A stretch of 64,000 bases of DNA from Mycobacterium sp. 4858 (GCF_900240975.1 NZ_LT968776.1:1793482-1857481); one strand, 5' to 3'. Positions 15,879 through 25,518 are shown, numbered from the stretch's first letter. A program made the numbers and translations. Notes: generated by a model not told the origin, from the sequence alone.

Positions 15879-17558
15879 CTAGTCGACCTCCATCTCGCGC
15901 AACTCGCGCTTGAGGATCTTGCCGGTCGGGTTGCGCGGCAGCTCCTCGAGGAAGACCACCTCACGCGGCACCTTGTAGCGCGCCAGGTGATCGCGGACGT
16001 AGTGCTTGATGGTGTCCTCGTCGACGTCCGAGCCGTCCTTCTTCACCACGAAGGCGCGCAGCCGGTGGCCCCATTCCTTGTCTTCCACGCCGATCGCGGT
16101 CGCCTCGACCACCTCCGGGTGCCCGCTGATCAGGTCCTCGACCTCGGCGGGGAAGACGTTCTCCCCGCCGGAGACGATCATCTCGTCGTCGCGGCCGCTG
16201 ACGTAGAGCAGGCCGTGCTCGTCGAAATACCCGACATCGCCCGAGGACATCAGGCCGTCGATGATCTGCTTGTGGCCGCCGCCGGTGTAGCCCTGGAACG
16301 GAAACGCGTTGCCGACGAAGATCCGGCCGACCTCGCCCTGCGGCTTCTCCTGGCCGTTGTCGTCGAGGATCTTGACCTTGACACCCTTGACCACCGGTCC
16401 GACGGTCGCCGCGTTGCGCTCCAGATCCTGTGGTCCGGCGATGGTGGCGAACGCGATCTCGGTCGAGCCGTACATGTTGTAGATGACCGGCCCCAGGTCC
16501 TTCAGCGCGCGGCTGGCGAGCTCCGCCCCCAGCTGCGACCCGGAGATGAACACGATCCGCAGGCTGGACAGGTCGGGCTTCTTCCCCATCTTCTCGATCG
16601 CGTCGAGGATCCGCGACAGCATCACCGGCACCACCACCATGGCGGTCACCTTGTACTTCTCGATGTCTTCGAGCACGTGCGGCGGCTTGAACTTGCGGCG
16701 CAGCACCAGGGTCGAGCCCAGGAACATCGCGATGGTGCCGTGCAGGTATCCCAGCGCGTGGAACATCGGGGCGGGCAACGAGGTGACCTCGTTGGCCTTG
16801 AACGGGACGTGCGAGAGGATGCCGCCGACCGGCGCCAGGGTCGGCGGGGTGCTGCGGTTCGCGCCCTTGGGGGTGCCGGTGGTGCCGCTGGTGAGGATGA
16901 TGATCGACGCGTGCTTGGAGGCCTTGGGGGCGGGTTCCTTGCTGCTGCGCTCGATCAGGTCGGCCAGCGTCTCGTCGGTGCTGCCCGACGGCTCGTCCGC
17001 GTCGGGGTTGGTGCCCAGCGCGCGCAGCTTGCCCAGTTCCGGCTCGGCCTTGCTGACGGCCTTGGTGTACTCGTCGTCGTAGATGATCAGCTTGGCGCCC
17101 TCGCGCTCCGACACCTCCTTGATCTGCGGGCCGGAGAATTCGCTGTTGAGCAGGATGATGCGGGCGCCCACCCGGGCGGCGCCGTAGTTGGCGATCAGGA
17201 ACCAGCGGGTGTTGCGCGCCAGGATCGCCACCCCGTCGCCGCCCTTGACCCCCATCTCGAGCAGGCCGTTCGCCACCGCGTGGGCGGCCTCGTCGAGCTC
17301 TTTGAAGCTGAACTCGCCCTCCTCGTCGATGCACGCGGCGCGGTCCGGGTGGCGCCGGGCGTTCAGGGAGGGCAGCATGCCGAACTCGCCCCACTTATAG
17401 ATGTCGTTGGCCATCGCGGCGTAGTTCAGCGGTGGCTCCAGCCGGAAGGCGCCCGCTTCGAAGATCTTGCGCACATAGTGCAATTCGGCCGAGCCGCGTT
17501 CCAGGTATTGCTGAACCTTGGCAACCGCCTGCCCAGGCAGGCCAATCAGATTAGGCAT
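15879..17558 (-). CDS. fadD2: Fatty-acyl-CoA synthetase FadD2
   Basis: 559 residues, an ANL-superfamily acyl-activating enzyme. The AMP-binding loop is IIILTSGTTGTPKG, followed by MYGSTEIAFATIAGP (A5), DGLMSSGDVGYFDEHGLLYV with the core Asp (A7), and GRDDEMIVSGGENVFPAEVED (A8 hinge). The C-terminal catalytic Lys is in RNPTGKILKREL. It converts a fatty acid, ATP and CoA into acyl-CoA. Orthologous to Rv0270 by position and length. Divergent from the primase-polymerase gene across 61 bp that holds palindromic sequence. Confidence 0.93.
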   Translation of the reverse strand: MPNLIGLPGQAVAKVQQYLERGSAELHYVRKIFEAGAFRLEPPLNYAAMANDIYKWGEFGMLPSLNARRHPDRAACIDEEGEFSFKELDEAAHAVANGLLEMGVKGGDGVAILARNTRWFLIANYGAARVGARIILLNSEFSGPQIKEVSEREGAKLIIYDDEYTKAVSKAEPELGKLRALGTNPDADEPSGSTDETLADLIERSSKEPAPKASKHASIIILTSGTTGTPKGANRSTPPTLAPVGGILSHVPFKANEVTSLPAPMFHALGYLHGTIAMFLGSTLVLRRKFKPPHVLEDIEKYKVTAMVVVPVMLSRILDAIEKMGKKPDLSSLRIVFISGSQLGAELASRALKDLGPVIYNMYGSTEIAFATIAGPQDLERNAATVGPVVKGVKVKILDDNGQEKPQGEVGRIFVGNAFPFQGYTGGGHKQIIDGLMSSGDVGYFDEHGLLYVSGRDDEMIVSGGENVFPAEVEDLISGHPEVVEATAIGVEDKEWGHRLRAFVVKKDGSDVDEDTIKHYVRDHLARYKVPREVVFLEELPRNPTGKILKRELREMEVD

Positions 17559-17593
17559 GGATCCACCCTATGTGACGTCCGTCGCATCCCGAG

Positions 17594-17615
17594 GGGTAAG
17601 TACCCATCGACTTAC
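17594..17615. promoter_or_regulatory. Nested palindromes in the fadD2 / primase-polymerase promoter region
   Basis: GGGTA-AG-TACCC (17594-17605) is a perfect 5-2-5 repeat. It overlaps a wider GTAAG (17596-17600) / CTTAC (17611-17615) pair. Both lie in the 61-bp divergent gap, a likely operator. Confidence 0.4.
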
Positions 17616-17619
17616 GATG

Positions 17620-18867
17620 ATGAACATGGGTCCGGTTTCGCTGGAGGTGGCCGGGCACGAGGTGACGATCACCCACCCGGACAAGGTGGTGTTCGACGCC
17701 CACGGCGACGCGGGACCGCACACCAAGCTCGACCTGGTCCGCTACTACCTGTCGGTGGCCGAGGGGGCCCTGCGCGGCGTGGCCGGCCGGCCGATGATCC
17801 TGAAGCGCTTCGTCAAGGGCATCTCTGAGGAGGCGGTCTTCCAGAAGCGGGCACCGAAGAACCGGCCCGACTGGGTGGACGTCGCCGAACTGCACTACGC
17901 GCGCGGTACCTCCGCCGCCGAAGCCGTCATTCACGATGCCGCCGGCCTGGCGTGGGCGGTCAACCTGGGCTGCGTCGACCTCAACCCGCACCCGGTGCTG
18001 GCCGACGACCTCGACCATCCCGACGAACTGCGGGTCGACCTGGATCCGATGCCCGGGGTCGACTGGCGGCGGATCGTCGACGTGGCGCTGGTCGCCCGCG
18101 AGGTGCTGGAGGACTACGGCCTGGTGGCCTGGCCGAAGACGTCGGGGTCGCGCGGCTTTCACATCTATGCCCGGATCGCCCCGCGCTGGGAATTCCGGCA
18201 GGTGCGCCTGGCCGCCCAGACCGTCGCCCGGGAGGTCGAGCGCCGAGCGCCCGGCGCCGCGACCAGCCGCTGGTGGAAGGAAGAACGCGAAGGGGTGTTC
18301 GTCGACTTCAACCAGAACGCCAAGGACCGCACGGTCGCGTCGGCGTATTCGGTGCGGGCGACGCCGGACGCCCGGGTGTCCACGCCGCTGTTCTGGGACG
18401 AGGTGACCGAACGTCTTCCCGACGAGTTCACCATCGACACGGTGCCCGCGCGGTTCGCCGCCATGGGCGACCCTTGGGCGGGGATGGACGACGCGGTCGG
18501 CGAGCTCGACCGGTTGCTGGTGCTGGCCGAGGAGATGGGTCCCCCGGAGCGTGCGCCGAAGGGATCCGGCACGGCCGACGGCCGGCGCCGGTCGGCGATG
18601 CCGCTCATCGAGATCGCCCGCACCAAGACCAAGGACGAGGCGCTGGCCGCGCTGGATACCTGGCGCGGCCGCCACCCGGACGCGGCGGCCCTGCTGCAGC
18701 CGGCCGACGTGCTGGTCGACGGGATGCGCGGGCCGAGTTCGATCTGGTATCGGATCAGGATCAACCTGCGGCATGTGCCGGTCGATCAGCGACCTGAGCA
18801 GGAGGAGCTGATCGCCGACTACAGCCCCTGGGACGGATACGGCGGCAGGCAGCAGCCGTCGCGCTGA
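17620..18867 (+). CDS. LigD-type primase-polymerase (Rv0269c-like, PolD2 family)
   Basis: 415 residues from ATG 17620; ATG 17617 or 17626 are equally possible. Archaeo-eukaryotic primase fold as in the polymerase domain of LigD. The metal-binding pair is ELRVDLDPMPG (Asp140 and Asp142). WPKTSGSRGFHIY carries the conserved SGSxGxH nucleotide-binding element. Stand-alone homologues in mycobacteria add ribo- or deoxyribonucleotides during gap filling and end repair. The C-terminal 100 residues (KTKDEALAALDTWRGRHPD onward) form a small extra region. No ligase or Ku gene is adjacent. Confidence 0.88.
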   Translation: MNMGPVSLEVAGHEVTITHPDKVVFDAHGDAGPHTKLDLVRYYLSVAEGALRGVAGRPMILKRFVKGISEEAVFQKRAPKNRPDWVDVAELHYARGTSAAEAVIHDAAGLAWAVNLGCVDLNPHPVLADDLDHPDELRVDLDPMPGVDWRRIVDVALVAREVLEDYGLVAWPKTSGSRGFHIYARIAPRWEFRQVRLAAQTVAREVERRAPGAATSRWWKEEREGVFVDFNQNAKDRTVASAYSVRATPDARVSTPLFWDEVTERLPDEFTIDTVPARFAAMGDPWAGMDDAVGELDRLLVLAEEMGPPERAPKGSGTADGRRRSAMPLIEIARTKTKDEALAALDTWRGRHPDAAALLQPADVLVDGMRGPSSIWYRIRINLRHVPVDQRPEQEELIADYSPWDGYGGRQQPSR

Positions 18868-18874
18868 AATCCGG

Positions 18875-20284
18875 CTACACCCCGACCCCAGCTCGCGCCT
18901 GGTAGGCGTTGCCCTTGCGCAGGTAGCAGTACCAGGTGACCACCAGCAGGGCCAGGAAGAAGCCCACGTAGAACCGCAGCGCGGGTTCGATGCTGCCGAA
19001 GTGCGACCTCGACCAGGCGTATGCCAGCGGCACGACGAATCCGCCGAAGGCGCCGATCGACGAGATCACGCCCAGCGCGCCCGCGGCCTGGCGCCGCATG
19101 TGCGCCATGGTGTCGGGGTCGCCCCCGGCGAGTTGCCCCTTGGTCACGAAGATCCTCGAGATCATCCGGTAGGTCGAGCCGTTGCCGATGCCCGTCGCGA
19201 CGAACAGGAACATGAAGCTGGCGAAGAACAGCGGCAGGTTTTTGGCGTTCACCGACCACAGCGCCGCCGCGGCGCCGGCGGCGAGCATGACGAAGCTGAC
19301 GGCGGTGATCCGGGCGCCGCCGATGCGGTCGGCCAGCTTGCCGCCCAGGGGCCGAATCACCGAGCCGATCGCTGCCCCGAGGAATGCCCAGGTCAACGCG
19401 ATGTCGCCGCGGCCGAACACCGTTTTGAGCAGGGTCGGGAAGGCCGCCGAGTAGCCGATGAACGAGCCGAACGTGCCGATGTAGAGCAGCGACATCACCC
19501 ACGTGTCGGGATGCCGCAGCGACTGCCACACCGGCTTCACGTCCGCCTTCGCCTCGGACAGGTTGTTCATGAACAGGAACGCGCACACCGCGGCCACCAC
19601 CGCCAGCGGGATGTAGAAGAGGCCGGCGCGCGACAGCGCCACCCCGCCACCGGCCACGACGATGGGCGGGATGATCTTCTGCACGACCGCCACGCCGATG
19701 TTGCCGCCGGCCGCGTTGAGGCCGAGCGCCCAGCCCTTGTCCTTCTCCGGGTAGAAGAACGAGATGTTGGCCATCGACGAGGCGAAGTTGCCGCCACCGA
19801 AGCCGGCGGTGGCGGCGATCAACACCAGCACCGCGAACGACAGGCCCGGATGGCTGACCGCCCAGGCCAGCAGCACGCACGGAATGAGCAGCAGCGCCGC
19901 CGAGATGGTCGTCCAGTTGCGGCCGCCGAAGAGCGGCACCGCGAAGGTGTAGGGCAGGCGCAGGAAGGCGCCGACGCCGCTGGGCACGGCGACCAGGCAC
20001 AGCGCCTGGCTCGCGGTCAGCGCCCAGCCGGAGGCGGACGGATGCCCGTGGGCACCGGCGGTCATCTGGACCACCACGATGCTCCACAACATCCACACGC
20101 TGAAGCCGACGTGCTCGGCGAAGATGGAGAAGATCAGGTTGCGCCGGGCGATCGGCTTGCCGGTCGCCTCCCAGAACGCGGGGTCTTCGGGCCGCCAGTC
20201 ATCGATCCAGTGCCCGCCTCGATGACGCGGGGGCGCGGGGGCGAGGACCGGAGCGGTCGACTCGGGCGTGGTCGTCGTAGTCAC
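18875..20284 (-). CDS. narU: Nitrate/nitrite transporter NarU (NarK family, MFS)
   Basis: 469 residues from GTG 20284 with about 12 membrane segments. NNP-family signatures are GFGGGNFASSMANISFFYPEKDKGWALG in TM5 and TGIGNGSTYRMISRIF in TM11 (nitrate signature motifs). It moves nitrate or nitrite across the inner membrane. It matches Rv0267 by synteny. Convergent with the primase-polymerase gene (stops 7 bp apart) and divergent from a TetR gene across 129 bp. A second NarK-type gene lies 4 kb away beside nirBD. Confidence 0.9.
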   Translation of the reverse strand: MTTTTTPESTAPVLAPAPPRHRGGHWIDDWRPEDPAFWEATGKPIARRNLIFSIFAEHVGFSVWMLWSIVVVQMTAGAHGHPSASGWALTASQALCLVAVPSGVGAFLRLPYTFAVPLFGGRNWTTISAALLLIPCVLLAWAVSHPGLSFAVLVLIAATAGFGGGNFASSMANISFFYPEKDKGWALGLNAAGGNIGVAVVQKIIPPIVVAGGGVALSRAGLFYIPLAVVAAVCAFLFMNNLSEAKADVKPVWQSLRHPDTWVMSLLYIGTFGSFIGYSAAFPTLLKTVFGRGDIALTWAFLGAAIGSVIRPLGGKLADRIGGARITAVSFVMLAAGAAAALWSVNAKNLPLFFASFMFLFVATGIGNGSTYRMISRIFVTKGQLAGGDPDTMAHMRRQAAGALGVISSIGAFGGFVVPLAYAWSRSHFGSIEPALRFYVGFFLALLVVTWYCYLRKGNAYQARAGVGV

Positions 20285-20413
20285 GCCCCGACGTTAGGAA
20301 GGGACTGTTACCGGGCCGCGTGGACGCAGTTACGTCGGCGATACGTGGATCTCGCAACGGCCGTTCCCCGCTTGTCAGAACTTTTTGCCCGCCCAGTGCG
20401 GGAGAATTGCCGC

Positions 20414-20998
20414 ATGCAGGCGACCGATCGGCCCCTGGGGCTGCGCGAACGCAAGAAGATCAAGACCCGTCATGCCCTGCGCCGTGAGGCGTTCCGCCTG
20501 TTCGACGCGAACGGCTACGCCGCCACCACCATCGAACAGATCGCCGACGCCGCCGAGGTGTCCCCCAGCACGTTCTTCCGGTACTTCGGATCCAAGGAGT
20601 CGCTGCTGCTGGCCGACGACCTCGATCCGCTGATACTGGCGGCGTTCGACGCCCAGCCACCGGAGTTGTCACCCAGCCAGGCCATCCGCCGCGCGTACGC
20701 CAGCACGATGGCCGGCCTGTCGCCCGAGCAGCTGGAGTTCGAGAACACCCGACAGCGCCTGATCTTCTCGATACCCGAGCTCAAGGCCGCCCTCTACGAC
20801 GAGTACTACCGCACCGTGAATGTCATGGCGGAGGCGATCGGTCGCCGGATCGGCCGTCCGGCAACGGATTTCGAGGTCCGGGTGTTCGTCGGCGCGATGG
20901 TCGGCGCCATGATGGCCGCCTATGACAGCGCGCCGAAGACCTCCGACACCATCTATCGGGCGCTGGACTTCCTGGACGCCGGCATGCCGCTGGGCTGA
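20414..20998 (+). CDS. TetR/AcrR family transcriptional regulator
   Basis: 194 residues from ATG 20414, with GGGAG 9 nt upstream. The N-terminal HTH at about 15-60 includes TTIEQIADAAEVSPSTFFRYFGSKESLL, a textbook TetR recognition helix. The C-terminal domain has the MftR-like pattern ENTRQRLIFSIPELKAALYDEY. Divergent from narU, so it may regulate that transporter or itself. The intergenic region shows no obvious palindrome. Confidence 0.85.
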   Translation: MQATDRPLGLRERKKIKTRHALRREAFRLFDANGYAATTIEQIADAAEVSPSTFFRYFGSKESLLLADDLDPLILAAFDAQPPELSPSQAIRRAYASTMAGLSPEQLEFENTRQRLIFSIPELKAALYDEYYRTVNVMAEAIGRRIGRPATDFEVRVFVGAMVGAMMAAYDSAPKTSDTIYRALDFLDAGMPLG

Positions 20999-21055
20999 GC
21001 GGCGCAACCGCGCGGCGACGGGCGTTGCGAGCGGGGAACGCGATAATCTCACGCG

Positions 21056-22054
21056 ATGCGACAGGGTTGGAATCGACGGGGATTCTTGCAGCTCGCAGGG
21101 GCTGCAGCCGTCGCCGCGGTCGCCGGCGCCCCGGCGGGGTGCTCGTCAGGCAAACCGTCCTCGAATACCGGCGGCGGCAAATCGGTGACGATCGACCACC
21201 TCTTCGGTCAGACCGTGATCAAGGAGCCCCCCAAGCGCGTGGTCAGTGCCGGGTACACCGAGCAAGACGACCTGCTCGCGGTCGGCGTCGTACCGATCGC
21301 CGTGACCAACTGGTTCGGCGATCAGCCGTTCGCGGTGTGGCCGTGGGCGCAAGCCAAGCTCGGCGGGGCTCAGCCGGTGGTGCTCAACCTCGACAACGGG
21401 ATCCCGGTGGACCAGATCGCGGGCCTCAAACCGGATCTCATCGTGGCCACCAACGCCGGGGTGGACGCCGACACCTATCAGAAACTCTCCGCGATCGCCC
21501 CGACCGTGCCGCAGTCGGACGGTGACGCGTTCTTCGAGCCGTGGAAGGAGCAGGCCGCCGTCATCGGCCGGGCGGTGTTCCAGGCCGACCAGATGAAGTC
21601 GCTGATCGACGGGGTCGACCAGAGGTTCACCGCCGTCGGCAAGGAACACCCGACCTGGACGGGCAAGAAGGCCTTGCTGATGGAGGGCGCCCTCTGGCAA
21701 GGGACCGTCGTCGCGGCCATGGCGGGCTGGCGCACGGACTTCCTCAATCAGATGGGCCTGGTGATCGCCGACAGCATCAAGCCGTTCGGCACCGGCCACC
21801 GCGCCGTCATCCCGCGCGACCGCGTCAAGGCGGTGCTCGACTCTGCCGACGTGCTCATCTGGACAACCGAGAGCCCCGACGACCAGAAGGCGTTGCTCGC
21901 CGACCCCGACGTGGCGGGGTCACAGGCCACCGCGCAGAACCGGCACGTCTTCACCACCAAGGAGCAGGCCGGCGCGATCGCGTTCTCCTCGCCGCTGAGC
22001 TACCCGTTGGTCGCCGACCAGCTGCCCCCGCAGCTGGCCAAAATCCTCGGTTAG
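21056..22054 (+). CDS. fecB2: Iron-siderophore-binding lipoprotein FecB2-like
   Basis: 332 residues. The signal region MRQGWNRRGFLQLAGAAAV has a twin-arginine motif and ends in the lipobox APAGC (Cys29), so the mature protein is a membrane-anchored lipoprotein. The body is a class III periplasmic binding protein: PPKRVVSAGYTEQDDLLAVGV and GLKPDLIVATNAGVD. Such proteins deliver ferric siderophores or haem to ABC importers; here no permease or ATPase gene is adjacent. It corresponds to Rv0265c. It lies 112 bp before pxpB on the same strand, without an obvious functional link. Confidence 0.87.
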   Translation: MRQGWNRRGFLQLAGAAAVAAVAGAPAGCSSGKPSSNTGGGKSVTIDHLFGQTVIKEPPKRVVSAGYTEQDDLLAVGVVPIAVTNWFGDQPFAVWPWAQAKLGGAQPVVLNLDNGIPVDQIAGLKPDLIVATNAGVDADTYQKLSAIAPTVPQSDGDAFFEPWKEQAAVIGRAVFQADQMKSLIDGVDQRFTAVGKEHPTWTGKKALLMEGALWQGTVVAAMAGWRTDFLNQMGLVIADSIKPFGTGHRAVIPRDRVKAVLDSADVLIWTTESPDDQKALLADPDVAGSQATAQNRHVFTTKEQAGAIAFSSPLSYPLVADQLPPQLAKILG

Positions 22055-22166
22055 ATCCCCGCCGCGCCGGCGGCGTTTGAGTGTTTGCTAAGGCAGCTCT
22101 GGCAGTGTTCGAAAATCCGTCGCCCGCCCCTCGCCCGGCCGGCGATCGGGCGGTTACCGTCGAGTA

Positions 22167-22841
22167 ATGAGCGTGACGGACCTTACCGACAACGTGCCCA
22201 GGGACCTGCCCACGGACCTGGTCGGCAACACGGTTCTGGACTTCGGCGACAGCGCGCTGATGCTGCAATGCGGCAGCACCGCCGAGGTGCTGGCGTGGGC
22301 GGCGCAGTTGCGGGTCGCGGCGTTGCCCGGCGTGGTCGACATCGTCCCTGCCGCGCGCACGGTGCTGGTGAAGCTCGACGGCCCGCGCCGCCAAGGCGTG
22401 ATCCGTCAGCGACTGCGCAAGATGCGGGTCACCGCCGAGGAGGTCCCCGCGTCCGATCGCCGCGCCGACGTGGTGATCGACGTCGCCTACGACGGCCCGG
22501 ACCTCGCCGAGGTGGCCGACCACACCGGGCTGACCATCCCGCAGGTGATCGACGCCCACACCGGTTCGCTCTGGCGGGTCGGATTCAGCGGGTTCGCCCC
22601 GGGATTCGCGTACCTGGTCGACGGGGATCCCCGGCTGCGGGTGCCGCGCCACCCGGAGCCACGCACCTCGGTGCCCGCCGGCTCGGTCGGCCTGGCCGGC
22701 GAATTCAGCGCGATATACCCGCGCCAGTCGCCGGGCGGTTGGCAACTGATCGGCCGCACCGACGCGGTCATGTGGGACCTCGAACGGCCCCAACCGGCGC
22801 TGCTGACGCAGGGCACCTGGGTTCAGTTCCGGGCCGTCTGA
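22167..22841 (+). CDS. pxpB: 5-oxoprolinase subunit B (KipI / allophanate-hydrolase subunit 1-like)
   Basis: 224 residues. The cyclophilin-like CT_C_D domain spans the whole protein, with SGFAPGFAYLVDGDPRLRVPRHPEPRTSVPAGSVG as the family signature. With PxpA and PxpC it would cleave 5-oxoproline to glutamate using ATP. PxpA is not seen here, and the H37Rv oplA next to this locus (Rv0266c) is also missing from this window. It lies 15 bp before pxpC, so the two form an operon. Equivalent to Rv0264c. Confidence 0.87.
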   Translation: MSVTDLTDNVPRDLPTDLVGNTVLDFGDSALMLQCGSTAEVLAWAAQLRVAALPGVVDIVPAARTVLVKLDGPRRQGVIRQRLRKMRVTAEEVPASDRRADVVIDVAYDGPDLAEVADHTGLTIPQVIDAHTGSLWRVGFSGFAPGFAYLVDGDPRLRVPRHPEPRTSVPAGSVGLAGEFSAIYPRQSPGGWQLIGRTDAVMWDLERPQPALLTQGTWVQFRAV

Positions 22842-22856
22842 GGTAAGGAGACCACC

Positions 22857-23768
22857 GTGGCAACCCTGGAGATCCTTCGCACCGGCCCGCTCGCCGTCGT
22901 CCAGGACCTGGGCCGGCCGGGGCTGGCCCACCTCGGCGTGAGCCGGTCCGGGGCGGCCGACCGTCGCGCCCACCAGCTGGCCAACCGGCTGGTCGCCAAC
23001 CCCGTTGACCGCGCCACCGTCGAGGTCACGTTAGGCGGATTCGCGGCCCGTGTCCGGGGCGGCGACGTCGACATCGCGGTCACGGGCGCCGACACCGACC
23101 CGACCGTCAACGGAAAAAAGTTCGGCACCAACAGCATTCAACATGTCCGCGACGGCCAGGTGATCGCCTTGGGCACGCCTCGCGCCGGGCTGCGGACATA
23201 TCTCGCGGTGCGCGGCGGCATCGGAGTGGAGCCGGTGCTGGGCTCGCGCAGCTACGACGTGATGTCGGCCATCGGCCCGGGACCGCTGCGGGTGGGAGAC
23301 GAGCTCCCGGTCGGGGAGCACACCCCCGACTATCCCGAACTGGATCAGGCTCCGGTGGCGGCGATCACCGGCAGCGCCGTCGAGCTGGCCGTGGTGCCCG
23401 GGCCGCGCGACGACTGGTTCGTCGACCCCGACGTCCTGGTGCACAACGACTGGGTGGCCTCCGACCGCAGCGACCGCGTGGGGATGCGCCTGACCGGCCG
23501 CCCGCTGCAGTACCGCTACCCGGACCGCCAGCTGCCCAGCGAGGGCACCACCCGGGGGGCGATTCAGGTGCCGCCCAACGGGTTACCGGTGATCCTGGGG
23601 CCCGATCACCCGGTCACCGGCGGTTACCCGGTGGTGGGCGTGGTGGTCGACGGGGACATCGACAAGATCGCCCAGGTGCGCCCCGGCCAGTCGGTGCGCC
23701 TGCACTGGTCTCGCCCCAGGGTCCTGGTCGGCGCCCAGCCGCGTGCCGGCGCCTGGCCGTTCCCGTAG
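22857..23768 (+). CDS. pxpC: 5-oxoprolinase subunit C (KipA / allophanate-hydrolase subunit 2-like)
   Basis: 303 residues from GTG 22857; AAGGAG lies 8 nt upstream. CT_A_B domain: VQDLGRPGLAHLGVSRSGAADRRAHQLANRLV at the N-terminus and GYPVVGVVVDGDIDKIAQVRPG at the C-terminus are typical. It works with PxpB. Equivalent to Rv0263c. Confidence 0.88.
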   Translation: MATLEILRTGPLAVVQDLGRPGLAHLGVSRSGAADRRAHQLANRLVANPVDRATVEVTLGGFAARVRGGDVDIAVTGADTDPTVNGKKFGTNSIQHVRDGQVIALGTPRAGLRTYLAVRGGIGVEPVLGSRSYDVMSAIGPGPLRVGDELPVGEHTPDYPELDQAPVAAITGSAVELAVVPGPRDDWFVDPDVLVHNDWVASDRSDRVGMRLTGRPLQYRYPDRQLPSEGTTRGAIQVPPNGLPVILGPDHPVTGGYPVVGVVVDGDIDKIAQVRPGQSVRLHWSRPRVLVGAQPRAGAWPFP

Positions 23769-24120
23769 TCGTTCCAGGCTCACTTGGGCCCGTTGTCCGC
23801 CGAAATGTATTCCAGCTCACACCAAGCCGCGCGACGGCTTCGAATCACCTGATTTGGTTGGCCATTTCACCGTCGGGCGCCGCCTACAGCGACTTACCAG
23901 ATAACTGGTAATCAACTAACAGCCGATTCGGGCCCGATTGAGTTGACCCATTCCCGCCCCGAATGTGAGCATCGAAACACGCGGCGGGGCATGCCTCTTC
24001 ATTCGGGGCGCCCGGATTTTCTCCCGGCGCGGGCCCCAGCCGAATTCGCCCGCGGGGCAACGGAAACGAGCACTGCGGCGCGCCCTTCCCGCATGGCAGT
24101 CGACGAAAGGTGACGTTCGG
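23769..24120. other. Intergenic region before narK3 (aac gene absent)
   Basis: About 350 bp between pxpC and narK3. In H37Rv an aminoglycoside acetyltransferase gene sits in the equivalent gap; I see no remnant of it. The region has an AT-richer centre and an 18-bp palindrome at 23894-23911. Confidence 0.5.
23894..23911. promoter_or_regulatory. Perfect inverted repeat TTACCAG-ATAA-CTGGTAA
   Basis: A 7-4-7 perfect palindrome about 210 bp before the narK3 start. Its size suits a dimeric repressor such as TetR or GntR. No regulator gene is immediately adjacent. NnaR, encoded just after narK3, is one candidate. Confidence 0.5.
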
Positions 24121-25518
24121 ATGGCCCGCAATCACCGCATCGCGGACTGGAATCCAGAAGACCCGGCGGCCTGGGAGGCGGGCAACAGGAAGATCGCCCG
24201 CCGCAACCTGTTGTGCACCATCGCCGGCGACCACGTCGCCTTCTCGGTCTGGACGCTCTGGCCGGTCATGGCGCTGTTCATGCCGGAGCACGTCTACGGC
24301 TTCTCCGCCGGCGACAAGCTGCTGCTGGGCGCCGTCGCCACGCTGGTCGGTGGCCTGGCCCGGATCCCCTACACCCTGGGCATCGCCACCTTCGGCGGCC
24401 GTAACTGGACCGCGTTTTCGGCGTTCGTGCTGCTGATCCCGACCGTCGGCACGATCGTGTTGCTCGCCAACCCCGGCCTTCCGCTGTGGCCCTTCGTGGT
24501 GTGCGCGGCCCTGACCGGGCTGGGCGGCGGCAACTATGCGGCTTCGCTCGCCAACGTCAACGCCTTCTATCCCCAGCGGCTCAAGGGCTCGGCACTTGCC
24601 GTCAACGCCGGTGTCGGCAACCTCGGGGTGGCGGTGATCCAGCTGGTCGCACTCCTGGTGCTGGCCACGGCCGGACACGAGGCGCCGTATTGGGTGTGCG
24701 CGGTGTACCTGGTCGCGCTGGTGGTCGTCGGGCTCGCGGCCGCACTGTTCATGGACAACCTCAGCCACGGCACCGAGCTGAACACGATGCGCTCGATCCT
24801 GTTCGAGCGTGACACCTATGTGATCTCGCTGCTCTACATCTGCACCTTCGGCTCCTGGATCGGCTTTTCCTTCGCCTTCGGCCAGGTGATGCAGGTGAAC
24901 TTCCTCGCCAACGGGGAGGGCGCCAAGCACGCGGCGCTGCACGCCGCGCAGGTGGCCTTCATCGGCCCCCTGCTGGGCTCGCTGGCCCGCATCTACGGCG
25001 GCCGGCTGGCCGACCGCAAGGGCGGCAGCCGGGTCACGCTCGGCGTGCTGGCCGGCATGACGCTGGGGGCCGGGCTGCTGGTCATCATCAGCACCATCGA
25101 CGATCACAACGCCGGGGACCGCTCGACCAGCATGATCGGTTACGTCATCGGCTTCATGGTGCTGTTCGTCCTGTCCGGGATGGGCAACGGTTCGGTGTTC
25201 AAATTGATCCCCTCGGTGTACGACGCGCGCAGCCGCGCCCTGCAGATGGGCGAGGACGAGCGCCGCCACTGGGCGCGCGCCAAGGCGGGAGCGTTGATCG
25301 GCATCTGCTCCGCGGTGGGTGCGCTGGGCGGGGTGGGCATCAACCTCGCGCTGCGCCAGTCCTACCTGGCCACCGGGGAGGAGACGTCGGCGTACTGGGC
25401 GTTCCTTGCTTCCTACGTCGTGGCCGCGATCGTCACGTGGTCGGTCTACGTGCGCCGACCGGCACCGCCCACCGAGGCGGTGGACGGTGAGACGGCAGGC
25501 GCCCTGGCACGCGTGTGA
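24121..25518 (+). CDS. narK3: Nitrate/nitrite transporter NarK3
   Basis: 465 residues from ATG 24121, which follows GAAAGGTGAC; the frame is open upstream to 23965 without family similarity. Twelve-helix MFS protein with nitrate signatures GLGGGNYAASLANVNAFYPQR and SGMGNGSVFKLIPSVY. It imports nitrate or exports nitrite. It leads the nitrate assimilation cluster narK3-nnaR-chelatase, which runs toward nirBD on the other strand, and matches Rv0261c. Confidence 0.92.
   Translation: MARNHRIADWNPEDPAAWEAGNRKIARRNLLCTIAGDHVAFSVWTLWPVMALFMPEHVYGFSAGDKLLLGAVATLVGGLARIPYTLGIATFGGRNWTAFSAFVLLIPTVGTIVLLANPGLPLWPFVVCAALTGLGGGNYAASLANVNAFYPQRLKGSALAVNAGVGNLGVAVIQLVALLVLATAGHEAPYWVCAVYLVALVVVGLAAALFMDNLSHGTELNTMRSILFERDTYVISLLYICTFGSWIGFSFAFGQVMQVNFLANGEGAKHAALHAAQVAFIGPLLGSLARIYGGRLADRKGGSRVTLGVLAGMTLGAGLLVIISTIDDHNAGDRSTSMIGYVIGFMVLFVLSGMGNGSVFKLIPSVYDARSRALQMGEDERRHWARAKAGALIGICSAVGALGGVGINLALRQSYLATGEETSAYWAFLASYVVAAIVTWSVYVRRPAPPTEAVDGETAGALARV

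Noticed and set aside
15987..17828. Plus-strand frame of 613 codons opposite fadD2
   Set aside because: It is antisense to a complete acyl-CoA synthetase and has a low-complexity Val/Arg/Gly product.
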